Part shown: positions 38,309 through 48,620 of the stretch, piece after piece
Position numbering within the stretch: the first letter of the stretch is position 1
Layout: each line of letters opens with the position of its first letter
From: Formicarius rufipectus
Lineage: Eukaryota > Chordata > Aves > Passeriformes > Formicariidae
Assembly (NCBI GenBank): GCA_013399695.1
Contig: VXAU01004727.1
Span: 124,001-188,000, forward strand
DNA length: 64,000 nt
Reading direction: 5' to 3'
Program-made: the position numbers and the translations under genes
Notes under the pieces: model-generated
Seen by the model: only the letters and a program-made list of their open reading frames with translations
Database searches by the model: none
What the model was told of the DNA's origin: nothing

Positions 38309-41300
38309 ATCATCTTTATGCTTAGATCCAGATACTTATTTATCTTCAGAAATAGTTTGGTGAATTTTGTACCAAAAGAAACAAATAAAGAAAACAGAAC
38401 CAAACCAGACAAACAAACCCCCTCCCTGCCTGCCCAACCCTAAAACCAGTTCAGTGGGAGTTTTATACTTTGAAGAAGTTTTTATGCACCCTGCATAGGC
38501 ATATACCTATAAACTTACTTTTTATGTGACAATTTTTTTAAGGCAGTTTCTCTTCCTGCCCTAAATTCTCCCAGAATGAGAGTAGTAGTAAAAAGTCATA
38601 TTATGGTTACAAACTGTAGATGCTTCCTGTCAAAGAGGAATTGGCAGATTTTGGTAAGAAAGAATAAAAGACATTCTGTACTGAGAACGGATGTTAGAAG
38701 TCACCACAAAATTGATTTTTCAAGTTCTTGCTGCCAGTTGTTCATGACGTTCATACAGTGGCTACCTGGAACTGTAGCAGCCCATTGGCAGGAGGCAGCT
38801 GTGGTTGGTAACAGCATTGCCATACTATTACCTTTGTCGTTGACTAAAGGGAGGGGGAAAAACCCAAAAAACCAACTGATGGGATTTCCTGGGTTGCTTT
38901 CCTTCACAAACAAAATTACTCCCTACAGCGATGAGTATTTTTACAAAGCTGCTTACAACAATGGTAGGAAGTATTAATGATGAAATTAAATTATTAAATA
39001 TCCTTTGCAGAAAAAGCAACATAAATGTTTCATAGCCATATTTTTGATGTAGCATTTGCAGGTGCAATTTCAGTAACTAATGAATACAATTACAACCTGG
39101 ACATTTTGGTAATTCAAATGTGAAGATAATTGGATAATTGCTCGTTCTATTAGATTAATATGAACATGAAAGTCTTGTAGAGAAAGAAAAATGCAACTTG
39201 AAAACTCTTGATGTTCTTGTAAATGGTAGTTCTCTATGAGCAAAACATTATCATCAATGAGGCTTTTGATCATTGAAGTCTGTTTTGACATAACTTCAGT
39301 GTCTTCCTTGTACATGAGGAGAGAGAGGTACTAAGCACAGGATTTATAATGACAGCTTGATTTGCAGTCCAGATTCTGCTCATGGTTCTTAAAATGGGGA
39401 TATTTAAACTGTTTGAGCTGTTTAGAGGGATGTCTCTGGTAACTGTGATTTAAAGGCTTTGTTGTTATGGTTTGGTTTTGGTGGGGGTTTTTCCTTTTTG
39501 TTNCTTATTGTTAGAGACAATAACACTGAACCCATCTGAGATAGTTTTTAATTCTGTTATCCTGCTTCCTATTAGAATTGCACTTGCTTAATATAAAATG
39601 TAGGCACTAAACACATTTCTCTGGGTTTTTTGCCTTCTAACTCTAGGGGAAGTTTTAAGATCGCAGTGATTTTTTATTCTTTTTTTTTTTTTTAATTTTT
39701 GAAAGGAATAGTGGTAAAAACATAGCAAATAGAGACAACAGTTGATTCTGTTCTGGCTGTGAACATTAATATGGAACGAAGATGACTTAAAATGATTTCT
39801 GGTACTAGTATGAGAAATATGTGCTTGGCTGAGAACAAACATGTAGCAGCCAAGTTTGCCTACATTTCTGTTTAGCACTGGTGTAAGGACACTTTTTGGG
39901 TTTCTAACAGTCAGTGTGTCTGAAGTGGTAGAATGGGGAGAGGCAGATCATCCCTCACAGCCTCACCCTTCTGGGTGGTAGGAAATAGAGACCTGGAAGC
40001 TAGCAAATACACAAAGCAAACTGCTAAAAAACTAATCCCCTGAAGTCTTATATTTTTGGGTAAAGCAGACAAGAGTTGTATTTAATAACATCAGTAAATA
40101 CTGATTTGCCAAGAAAAATGTGATTTAATTAATCTCTTACACTCTATTGAGTATAAGGTGGTAGGAGATTTCCCAGATAATTTCCATCTCTTTTGTTAAT
40201 CCTGGATCCTCAAGTGCTGCAGGGAAGAAAATAAAGGTGGGGGCCAGCTGGGTTGTTCATGCTGCTGGAAACGTGCTATGTGCTGTATTCTTTAGGGGTG
40301 CACTGTTATCTAACAGTTGGAAGCATACAAAATTCCACTGATATGGGACAATCATAGCAGGCATATTTTTATACACTCAGTCTGTTGTGATTGTTGTGCC
40401 TCAGCTGGCATCTGAATTATAGAGGGGTTTAGTTACCAGAACAGTGCAGGTAAGATTAACAGTTGTCTTGTCTACATCGTTGTTGCCACAATATTCATAC
40501 CCACTTGTCAGGCTTTTGAATGCACTCTGTCTTTCAGCAACACCAGAAGTTGACTTTTAGGGTTTAATCTGCTTCTGGTTTGCATCTGCTCTGTGTGTCT
40601 GTGCGGGTGTTAATTCTGTACACTGCAGGTGGAACACACAGGCTGCTCTTAAGTCGTGTTCAGTAATTGGAAATGTATTACCCATGTTTTGAAGTGCTCA
40701 GTTTTGGGTCTCGTGTTTCCTCAGGGAAAGATGGGCACATTAATAACAATTACGAGACCTAATCAAAATTGTCCCTGATTTGAGTGAAGAGTTGGATAAG
40801 CAGTCCTTCCAAGGTTCCTCCATTCCATCCTACACTGGCATCTGATTCAGTTCTCTGAAAATCCAAAACAGTGGTACCCAAAAATAAACTTATTGCTATC
40901 CAGCCACTCATTGACTCTTGCTTAGTGAGGATTTTAATGATCATGGGTCTTGATACCTTGCCAGAAAAAATCAGAATTTCAAAGACATAATAAGAAAAAA
41001 ATGGCAGGAAATAAAGGAATTAATCTCCATTAAAAATGCATTTTAAAAAAGAAACTAGAAGGGCACATCTTTGGAAAAAAATAGATGTTTTGAATAATTT
41101 ATTATCTCTCAAAGATTAAACAGGAGCAGTCTTGAGCAGTGCCATCTTTGTGGTTTGAATGTGATTTTATATGTGCCAGCAGATTCTTTATTATTATTAC
41201 TACTTTTGCATAGGCAATTTTTGGTCAAGGGTGTGTACTCAGACACTCCCATACTGCTCTGTTAATGGTAAATACCAAGATACCTCAGACTGTCCCAAGA

Positions 41301-42371
41301 AAAGGAAGTGTGTTGGTGTGTGCTTCTCTTTGCTTCCAAGATATGTCATCTACAAAAAGCAATTTTTTTTAAAAGTCAGGAGTAGCAAACAAGTTGGAGG
41401 TTTCATTTGAGCTGCTATCAAATTTTCCTCTCTTTACTGCGGTTCCAGGTTCCAGAGCCTTACTTTTCAGTCGCTCCCGGGGGTATATATAGTTTGTTTA
41501 CTGTATTGCTTTATTTACTTTTAGTTTTTATTTAGTTTCTATTTTCTTTTTCTTAGTGGTTGCTTTTTTTTTAAACTAAAGGCAAGTGCTAACTCATAAG
41601 TAGAGCTTTCAAATGTGGCCTTAAACTGTAATTCTAAGATGCTGTGTGTGTGAATCTGAAATACCTTAAGCATCACTAGTGAGAAGTGCTAAAGGCTGAC
41701 TTGAAAGAGGAGATTTATGAAGCATTTCTACTGCTATAATTTTTTTATTTCTTTAATTTGGTGGCAGAACGTGTTTTGACTGTTGATACATTACTTCAGT
41801 CCAAGGAATATGGAGTATGCTCTATGTCCACTAAGAATTTCACGTAGAAAAACCTCCTCTAAAATGAAATGTTATGGAGTGGATGGCAGTAAAGCTTCAT
41901 TTCCATAAGCCTTTGCTTAACTTTAAGTGCCAGAAGTAAGCATTTCAAAATAAGTATTTGACCAAACTCCTGATTTGAAGGTAGGCAGCATGTACCAAGG
42001 CCTGATACTTGGATGCAGACAGAAACAGAACAATGTAGACAAGTAAGGATGACAGTGATGGTTTGGTTACTTGTTGTTATTTCGGGGTTCTTTTTGGTTT
42101 GGTTTTTGATTTGGGTGTTGGGGTTTTTTGAGGGGTGGCATGGGTTTAGAAGACTGATGCAAAAGAGCTTTATGTTAGACAAACATTCAAATGCTCTGTA
42201 CGGCTATAGTCACTTAGAACTGGCCAGTGAATACAAAAGGGAACAGTAGAAATTAAGCAACAATTATTTTTTCACATGGGCTTCCTTTAAAGAGATTAAG
42301 GCTGGACTACCCCTGTTTACCATGGCATGAATCACAGGCAGTGTGTATATAAGTCCTAGTGGGTTTGATAT
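38309..42371. other. Unique non-coding DNA
   Basis: No gene recognised. Contains one undetermined base at 39503, a T-run at 39680-39693, a candidate 45-bp exon-like segment at 40405-40449 that is closed in all frames, and G/T-rich DNA at 42051-42135. Open frames are up to 133 codons and featureless. Confidence 0.45.
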
Positions 42372-42727
42372 TGTGATGGATTGCCCCTGGCTGGATGCCA
42401 AGTGCCCACTAATGCCACTCTGTCACTGCCCCCTCAGCTGGGCAGAGGAGAGGAAATATGGGTTAAGATAAGGGCAGGGAGAGAAAAATCCCCCATTACC
42501 ATCATGGGCAAAACAGGCTTTACTAAGGGAAATTTAATTTATCATCAAAATCAGAGTAGAGTAATGAGAAGTAAAACCAACTTCCCCCCATCCCTCCCAT
42601 CTTCCTGGGCTGAACTTTATCTTTTCTCCTGCAGCAGCACAGGAGGAGGGGGAGCAGGGACTGTGATTAGTTCATCACTCATCTCCTCTGATCCTCCCCC
42701 TCTTTGGGGGGAGAACCTCTCCATGCA

Positions 42728-42996
42728 CTGCTCCAGTGTGGGTCCCTTCCAGGGGCTGTTATCCTTGAGGGACAAGCTGCTCCAGCATGGGTCCTCCTGA
42801 TAGGAAAACTCTTTCAGCATGGGCTTCTCCAAGTCCACGAGTCCTGCCAAGAGCCTGCTCCAGTGTGGGTCCCTTCCAGGGGCTGTTATCCTTGAGGGAC
42901 AAGCTGCTCCAGCATGGGTCCTCCTGATAGGAAAACTCTTTCAGCATGGGCTTCTCCAAGTCCACGAGTCCTGCCAAGAGCCTGCTCCAGTGTGGG
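42728..42996. repeat. 127-bp perfect tandem duplication (higher-order minisatellite)
   Basis: Copy 1 is 42728-42854 and copy 2 is 42855-42981; I see no difference between them, and 15 bases of a third copy follow. Inside each copy the phrase CTGCTCCAGYRTGGGTCC recurs after 49 bases, with a weaker third form (CTTTCAGCATGGGCTTCTCC), so the 127-bp unit is a higher-order repeat of older, diverged monomers. Perfect identity suggests a recent expansion or conversion. Confidence 0.92.
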
Positions 42997-43059
42997 CTTC
43001 TCACAGAGTCACAGCCTCCCCCAGGCAGCCCCCTGCTTCAGCCTGGGCATCTCCATGGG

Positions 43060-43235
43060 CTGCAGGTGGATCTCTGCTCCATCATCAGCCTTAATGTGCT
43101 GCAGGTGGATCTCTGCTCCATCATCAGCCTTAATGTGCTGCAGGTGGATCTCTGCTCCATCATCAGCCTTAATGTGCTGCAGGTGGATCTCTGCTCCATC
43201 ATCAGCCTTAATGTGCTGCAGGTGGATCTCTGCCC
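43060..43235. repeat. 39-bp perfect tandem array, about 4.5 copies
   Basis: The unit begins CTGCAGGTGGATCTCTGCTC and ends CAGCCTTAATGTG. Full copies start at 43060, 43099, 43138 and 43177, and a partial copy of about 20 bases starts at 43216. The full copies are identical. Thirty-nine is a multiple of three, so every open frame across the array encodes a 13-residue repeat; this is a by-product, not evidence of a gene. Confidence 0.95.
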
Positions 43236-43470
43236 ACCATGTTTCTCCAGGGGTTGCAGGCACACAGTGTCTCCCCACGGGCTGCAGAGAATCCCTGAGC
43301 TGCCACATGGAACACCTCCTGTCCCTCCTTCTTCAGTGACCTTGGTATGTGCAGTTATTTCCCTCACTTGTTCTCACTCCTCTCTTCTCTGGCCTCAATT
43401 GTTCCTGCACAGTAACTGTTTTTCCACTTTAAATCATCCTAGAGGTGCTATGGCTGTTGCTGATAGTAAA

Positions 43471-46400
43471 TAATAAATTGATAAATGATTTATAGTGTTT
43501 TAGCAGAATTCTACCATTGGGAAAGTTGTTTTGAACAATCACTTGAATTTCAGAGTAATTCTTATATGTGTATATAAAAATATGCTTAATATCTGTAGGA
43601 TGGCTATTCTTTTTCCTTCTTCATAATGTGATACAACATAAATGTGTAAAACGCATATACATTAATATAAAGACAATAGTGTAACCTGGATATTTTCCTT
43701 TAAACTTGAATTGTAATTCTCAAAGTAATTTTTTGCTGGACTGCAAAATTCCTCCCCAAAGTACACCTCTCATGCATTTCACCTAGTTTACAGTTAGTTA
43801 ATTTTCATCCATGGTAGATATAATCTCCTTCATCAAAACCATCTGCCATTTGAGTAAATGCTTTTCTACATTTACCTGTACTTCTCTTCCAGTTGGGTAC
43901 AGTGTTCTCTGCTTTCTTGGTCTGGGGAGTGGTTTGCTCTCAGGAATTGAGTGTTTAGCTCGTACTCACTGAAGCCCTGACCTTTGGAACAGTTATTTTA
44001 TTTGAAGTTTCTATTATTTTAAGTTTCTGGGCCACATGGCATAATTTTTATCCTCAACTTGTACATTATTGTGATAAGTGATGTTTTAAGAAGGGTCACC
44101 TTTTTGTCTGTGTTACTCTCTGGAACGCTCCGTAACGGCCAAGTGTTTGTCTGGTTGAGCATATTGTCTGTTCTGCCTTGTGTTTGTGTCTGAAGAGGCT
44201 GCCCTTGCACTGTGCGTGTTCAAATGGCGTTTAGTGCTCTCTATTGCTACGTGTCCCTGAGTTATAAATCAGGCTTCAGGTCACAGCGGTTTGTAAGCTG
44301 TAAATCTAGTAAAGATCAAACAGAAATGAATTTAGAATTCTGAACCTGCAGTGCTGTACTAGAGAAATAACATTGGTTCATATTAAAGAGGGAGCTAATA
44401 TTTATCATAACAAACAACAAAAGAGAAAGTTCTGACATGATGCTTGGCAGCACGTGCAGGATCACAGCTGCTGACCCTTCCTTGTAGCCTGTGACTCTGG
44501 TATTGCCAAGCCCCAAGAGCCCTGGGGAAGTTGCTGCCTGCCTTTTGGGAGGGGTCACTAAGGCACCCCTCCTGTGCTGAGCTGTGCCCTGCAAACCCCC
44601 CAGCAGGCCAATGTCGAGGGGCTGGAGAGCAGCCAAGGACCTGCTGCAGGGACCGTGTTATGATGCAGCAATGGGGTCATGCAGAATTTTAGCTGTGGAG
44701 CACAGAAAACCTGCAGCCTTAGCTGGTGAGCTAAGGATGGTGATTTATTACAAATGGTTGGGGATGGTTTTTTCAAAAGTAGTGACAGTGTATTAAATAA
44801 ATTACTATTTTGGCTATAATTGGTTCATAAGAAATCTGTGTATGTAAATTCAAGATGAGATGATTGGGTTCACTTTACTACTTCTGACAACTCTGAATCA
44901 ACTTTGAGGTAATTTCCCTACATATATATCACTATATATGTGTAACTTCTTGCAGTCCTGCTTCTGAAGTGATAAGAATAATTAAATAATAGAGGTTATG
45001 GATGTAATGAAAAGAATCACCTTTCATTTGCTATTATGTTCATTTTTTTTTGTAACAATTTTTGTCTCCTCTGCCTTATCCTCAGGGGTGTAATTATAGC
45101 AACGCTCTTCCTCCAGAGTTATATTTATCCCTTTATCAAACTCTGCAGTTTTCAGTTCTGTCAATATGGAGTGACTGCAAGGACACTGTTAGTGGCTGTT
45201 CATAGCACTTGGTGTCTTCTCTTATGCTTTGCTTCGAAGACGTTACAAAACAGCTCTAATTTTTAGGTCAGGGATTTTCTGTCTCTAAAAGTTCATCAGT
45301 GCTGAGATGATAACTTTTTTCAGTGCAGGAAGGATTCTGACCTATGACTTTGGTTCTACTTTATTTACGTAATCACTGAGAGATTCCGGAAGTCCTTGCC
45401 CATCTCCTCTGAGCATTCTTCTGCTTTAGGTGCTCATTGCTCAACCACAAATCTGTGATTTTTTTGGAGCGCAGTTCTCGCTTTCCCTGCATTGAAACCT
45501 ATGTTTCTGTGGCTTAACACCTTACATTGACCACTTCTGTATTGCTGAGGGGCTTTTTCTGTTTGCTTGTTGATTTCTAAACACTTAAAAAAACCAAGAC
45601 ATATTTGTTTGATGACATGTTCCTATTGAGCTTTGTAGGTTGAAAACTTACTCCGTTCTCTTGTTCTGAAAGTTGCCATGAAAAAACTTGTTATCCTAAG
45701 TAACAGACAACATTCCTACTCTTTTCCTGGGTATTTAATATTGATTAAAGGAATAGTATGTTTTATTCATTAATAAAAAATACTTATTTAAAATAAAAAA
45801 TAATTGGATTTTCATTTAAGTAAAATTTTACAGGGATGATTTCAGCCTGTTTGTAATTAGGATTATATTTAGGGTTTATTCTATATGTTTTCATAACTCC
45901 TATTACTGTTTTTGCTGTTCTCATTGTAGAAGCCAAAGTTTGTACTGTTTTAGAGCAGATTTAGCTCTAAATTAGCTGTCTTGAATACTGCTAACAGTGT
46001 CACTGTGGCAAGATGAGGCTCCTGACAGGACTGGGGGATCAGCATTTGTGGAGCCTAAAGAGGCCTTCACTGAACTTTCTGCTGATCACAGCAGGTTTCA
46101 TTACTCTGTTACCTCTGAAAATAAAGCAAGTCTTTACACAGCTTTCTTCTTTTGTTCTTACAGAGCAAATTACCCTTCCTGAAATCCAGCAGAGATCTGA
46201 TATATTTATTATGTGTCTGTTATGAGCACAGCATTTGTTTCAACTTTAATATATACCTTAAGTATATACTTTAAATATATTTTTTCAACTTCTGATGCCC
46301 ATTTCTTTGTAGTAATGGCTTCTACTGGAATAATGTAGAAAGGATAAGCAAAGATGATTACAGCGTTGGTCAGTGCCAGCCCTAATGGCTGATTTGACAG

Positions 46401-46548
46401 CTAATGAACCAATATGATGTTGGAAGTCCATAATGTTCCAGCAAGCCAGTCATTAAATGCAGTAATGAAAGTTTTTTGAAGGGATTATTACTGTTATAAA
46501 CTATATTTAGTGATTTGTAGCAGATGTTTCCTTCTTGGTATTTGCATT
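43471..46548. other. Unique non-coding DNA
   Basis: No gene recognised. An inverted repeat ACATATATA-TCAC-TATATATGT lies at 44920-44941, and a GC-richer patch at 44440-44720 has shadow frames. 45740-45900 is strongly AT-rich. Confidence 0.45.
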
Positions 46549-47110
46549 ATAGAACAGAATCAGTTAGATTGGAAAAGGCCCTTCGGATCATTGAGTTGGA
46601 ACGTGGACTCAGTGTTGCCAAGTCTGCCACTAAACCACGTCCCTTGGCACCACATCTTCGGCTCTTTTGGGTACCCCCAGGGACAGTGACCCAACCACAG
46701 CCCTGGGCAGCCTGTTCCAATGCTTGGCAACTCCTTCAGTGAAGAAATTCCCCAACACCCACTGTAAACCTCCCGTGACACAACTTCTGGCCGTTTTCTC
46801 TTGTCCTGTGACTTGGGAGAAGAGACCAACCCCACCTGTCTCCAGCCTCCTTCTCAGGAGGTGTGGGGGGTGCAAGGGTCTGCCCCGAGCCTCCTTTTCT
46901 CCAGGGTGCCCCCCCCACCTCTCCTCCCAGGAGCTGTGCTCCCTGCCCGGTCTGTTGGCCTCTCTGGACACCCTCAGTGCCTCTGCTGTGGTGAGAGGAC
47001 CGTGACTTGAGCTGTGGGCTCACCGGTGCCGAGCCCGGAGGGACAGTGCCTGCCCAGTGCTCTGGCACAGCCCGGGGTGCCCCTTTCCCCTCGGTCCCCC
47101 GAGCACCCCC
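46549..47110 (-). mobile_element. CR1 LINE 3' tail (larger copy)
   Basis: From the left it reads AACAGAATCAGTTAGATTGG (complement of a CR1 3' end), then CR1 phrases such as CTGGGCAGCCTGTTCCAATG, CCTGGAGAAAAGGAGG in complement, CTCTCTGGACACCCTCAGTG and CTCACCGGTGCCGAG. The element reads on the minus strand. About 500 bp are recognisable; sequence beyond about 47060 is GC-rich and diverged, so the right (5') end is approximate. The 179-codon minus-strand frame across it is not the CR1 ORF2 frame as far as I can tell and is most likely a GC-composition artefact. Confidence 0.85.
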
Positions 47111-47290
47111 AGGAGCAGCCCCCGTGCTGGGGCTGGCCCTGGTGAGCCGCTGCCCCTCTGCATTGCCCCCAATCCCCCTGGGCTTGGCCACCAGCCCCTT
47201 CCTCGCCCCACAGCGGGCAGTGCACCACCCCACGGCACAGGGCACCCTGTCCCAGCAGGGGAGGCGCTCGGCCAAGCAAGTATGAACCAG
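47060..47290. other. GC-rich, CpG-containing patch
   Basis: This is the most GC-rich stretch in the window, with more than ten CpG pairs in about 250 bases while flanking DNA has very few. It directly follows the recognisable part of the CR1 copy and may be its older 5' portion. It could act as a small CpG island, but there is no gene start beside it. Confidence 0.5.
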
Positions 47291-47836
47291 CTCCTGTGGG
47301 AACCCTGTGAGTCCCAGCTAGCAAATTCCTGCCAGCCATAAAGCCAGGCGTCCTGTGGCACGCTGGGTTAGTAATTGTTATTGACTGAGATGACAATACT
47401 TACCATACTTTCCCTGCTGGTATATTGACTTTTGCTTTTATTTCCTTTTATTGATGGCCACAGAGTGTTATGACCCATTTTTACACTGCTTACTGAGAGA
47501 AGTTGTGAATTATACTTGAGAATATGAAAAAGGGTGTCTAACAGTGGAGTTTGGGTAATCCTGTGGATTCAAATGCTACTTTCACCTTCAAACTGACCTT
47601 AAGTAACACTTTATTACATTCCTGGAGGATTAGGCTGAAAGCACAAAAAGCTTAAAATCAATCCATGGCTAAAAAGAAATTCAGACTAACTCTCTATCTC
47701 CTTATAAAGTTATATTCATTCAGTGTCTCCAATCCTGTTTTCACTCATTTTATCGGGAAAAGAACCTCAGGGAAGCAATTGCTTGTAGCTGAAACACCGA
47801 TCTGCAGATTAATTAACCCTCTTGCTGCAGTAGACT
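47291..47836. other. Unique non-coding DNA
   Basis: No gene or repeat recognised between the GC-rich patch and the first copy of the local direct repeat. Confidence 0.5.
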
Positions 47837-47940
47837 CATTCACTCACTAATACTTAAAGTCAAATTACATTTGTTATCCTTCAGTAGAACGGAAAGGTTT
47901 TATCTTTATGTTTTAAAAGAGTGAGGATTATTGTAATTTT
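47837..47940 (+). repeat. Local diverged direct repeat 1, copy A
   Basis: Copy A shares with copy B (48518-48620) the blocks CATTCACT-n-ACTAATACTT, TTGTTATCCTTCAGT, CTTTATGTTTTA and TTATTGTAATTTT, in the same order and almost the same spacing, with diverged DNA between. Overall identity is roughly 70 per cent by eye. The copies lie 681 bases apart in direct orientation. The family is not recognised. Confidence 0.8.
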
Positions 47941-48517
47941 TTTTTGCCAAATCTCTCCACCTTATCTTCAGCACAAAGCAGTGTCACAGTAAAACACGTC
48001 CGTAACGTTAGGCAGGGTAATTTTACAGCGACCAGAGTTTTCTGGTCATGCTAGATGAGCACAGGCTGCATCAGTCAAAGCTGATCTGACCTGGAGCCAA
48101 AGTGCTGTCTCATTCAGCTCTGCAGGGTAAAATGTGGCCCTGTGTGTGCCTCAGGCTCGTGGTCACACTCAGCCTTTGGCAGCTCACCTGGTGCTGCACA
48201 GCTCGCCTGGCAGAACAAAACTCTGCAGGAAGAAAAAGGCTCCACCATTTTATTTCCTCTGGGAGGTCTCTTGATTTCAGTAGATTCAAATAGTTTTGAT
48301 TTCTACATCTTTAAATCGGTCTCAAGCTAATAGCAAAAATAACTTTTTATTTCCATATATTCGTGTCCTACAACTGCTGCGTATTTATTTGCCCAGCGTT
48401 TGTTGCAGGAACAAATTAGCATAACAATAATTAGCTAATGCTCATTCTCACACGTGGAGGAGCTGGGACACAGAAATCGAGGGCCTGGATTGTCAGGCCT
48501 TGGTTTTACCTCTAAAC
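47941..48517. other. Unique DNA between the two copies
   Basis: No gene. A motif-rich stretch AAATTAGCATAACAATAATT followed by AGCTAATG at 48413-48440 contains several ATTAGC cores. Similarity between the two copies may extend about 60 bases upstream of each (AGCTGAAACACC against AGCTGGGACACAG). Confidence 0.45.
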
Positions 48518-48620
48518 CATTCACTTACTAATACTTAAATCTGAGTCACAGTTGTTATCCTTCAGTCAAATGCAACATTCTTTTCTTTATGTTTTAGAAA
48601 CTGGGGGTTATTGTAATTTT
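48518..48620 (+). repeat. Local diverged direct repeat 1, copy B
   Basis: Partner of the copy at 47837-47940. The conserved blocks fall in the same order, and the internal gaps differ by at most a base or two, which argues for common descent and not independent low-complexity similarity. Confidence 0.8.

Larger units (their letters stand above)
42372..43470. mobile_element. LTR-retrotransposon fragment with internal minisatellite
   Basis: The segment starts TGTGATGGATTGCCCC, LTR-like, and continues with sequence I associate from memory with a common passerine LTR type: CTGGATGCCAAGTGCCCAC, a GC-rich array of CTGCTCCAGYRTGGG monomers, then TTCTTCAGTGACCTTGG and TGTTCTCACTCCTCTC, ending near GCTGTTGCTGATAG. 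The far end seems cut off: I find no matching CA terminus or target-site duplication. No gag, pol or env frame is present. Orientation is not certain. The open frames here (up to 175 codons, both strands) come from the array and are not genes. The exact family needs a repeat-library comparison. Confidence 0.65.

Noticed and set aside
44920..44941. Nine-base inverted repeat ACATATATA/TATATATGT
   Set aside because: Composed of alternating TA, so self-complementarity is expected from low complexity alone.
46736..47275. 179-codon Gly/Arg-rich minus-strand frame
   Set aside because: It lies over a CR1 tail and GC-rich DNA where stops are rare; it does not read like CR1 reverse transcriptase.
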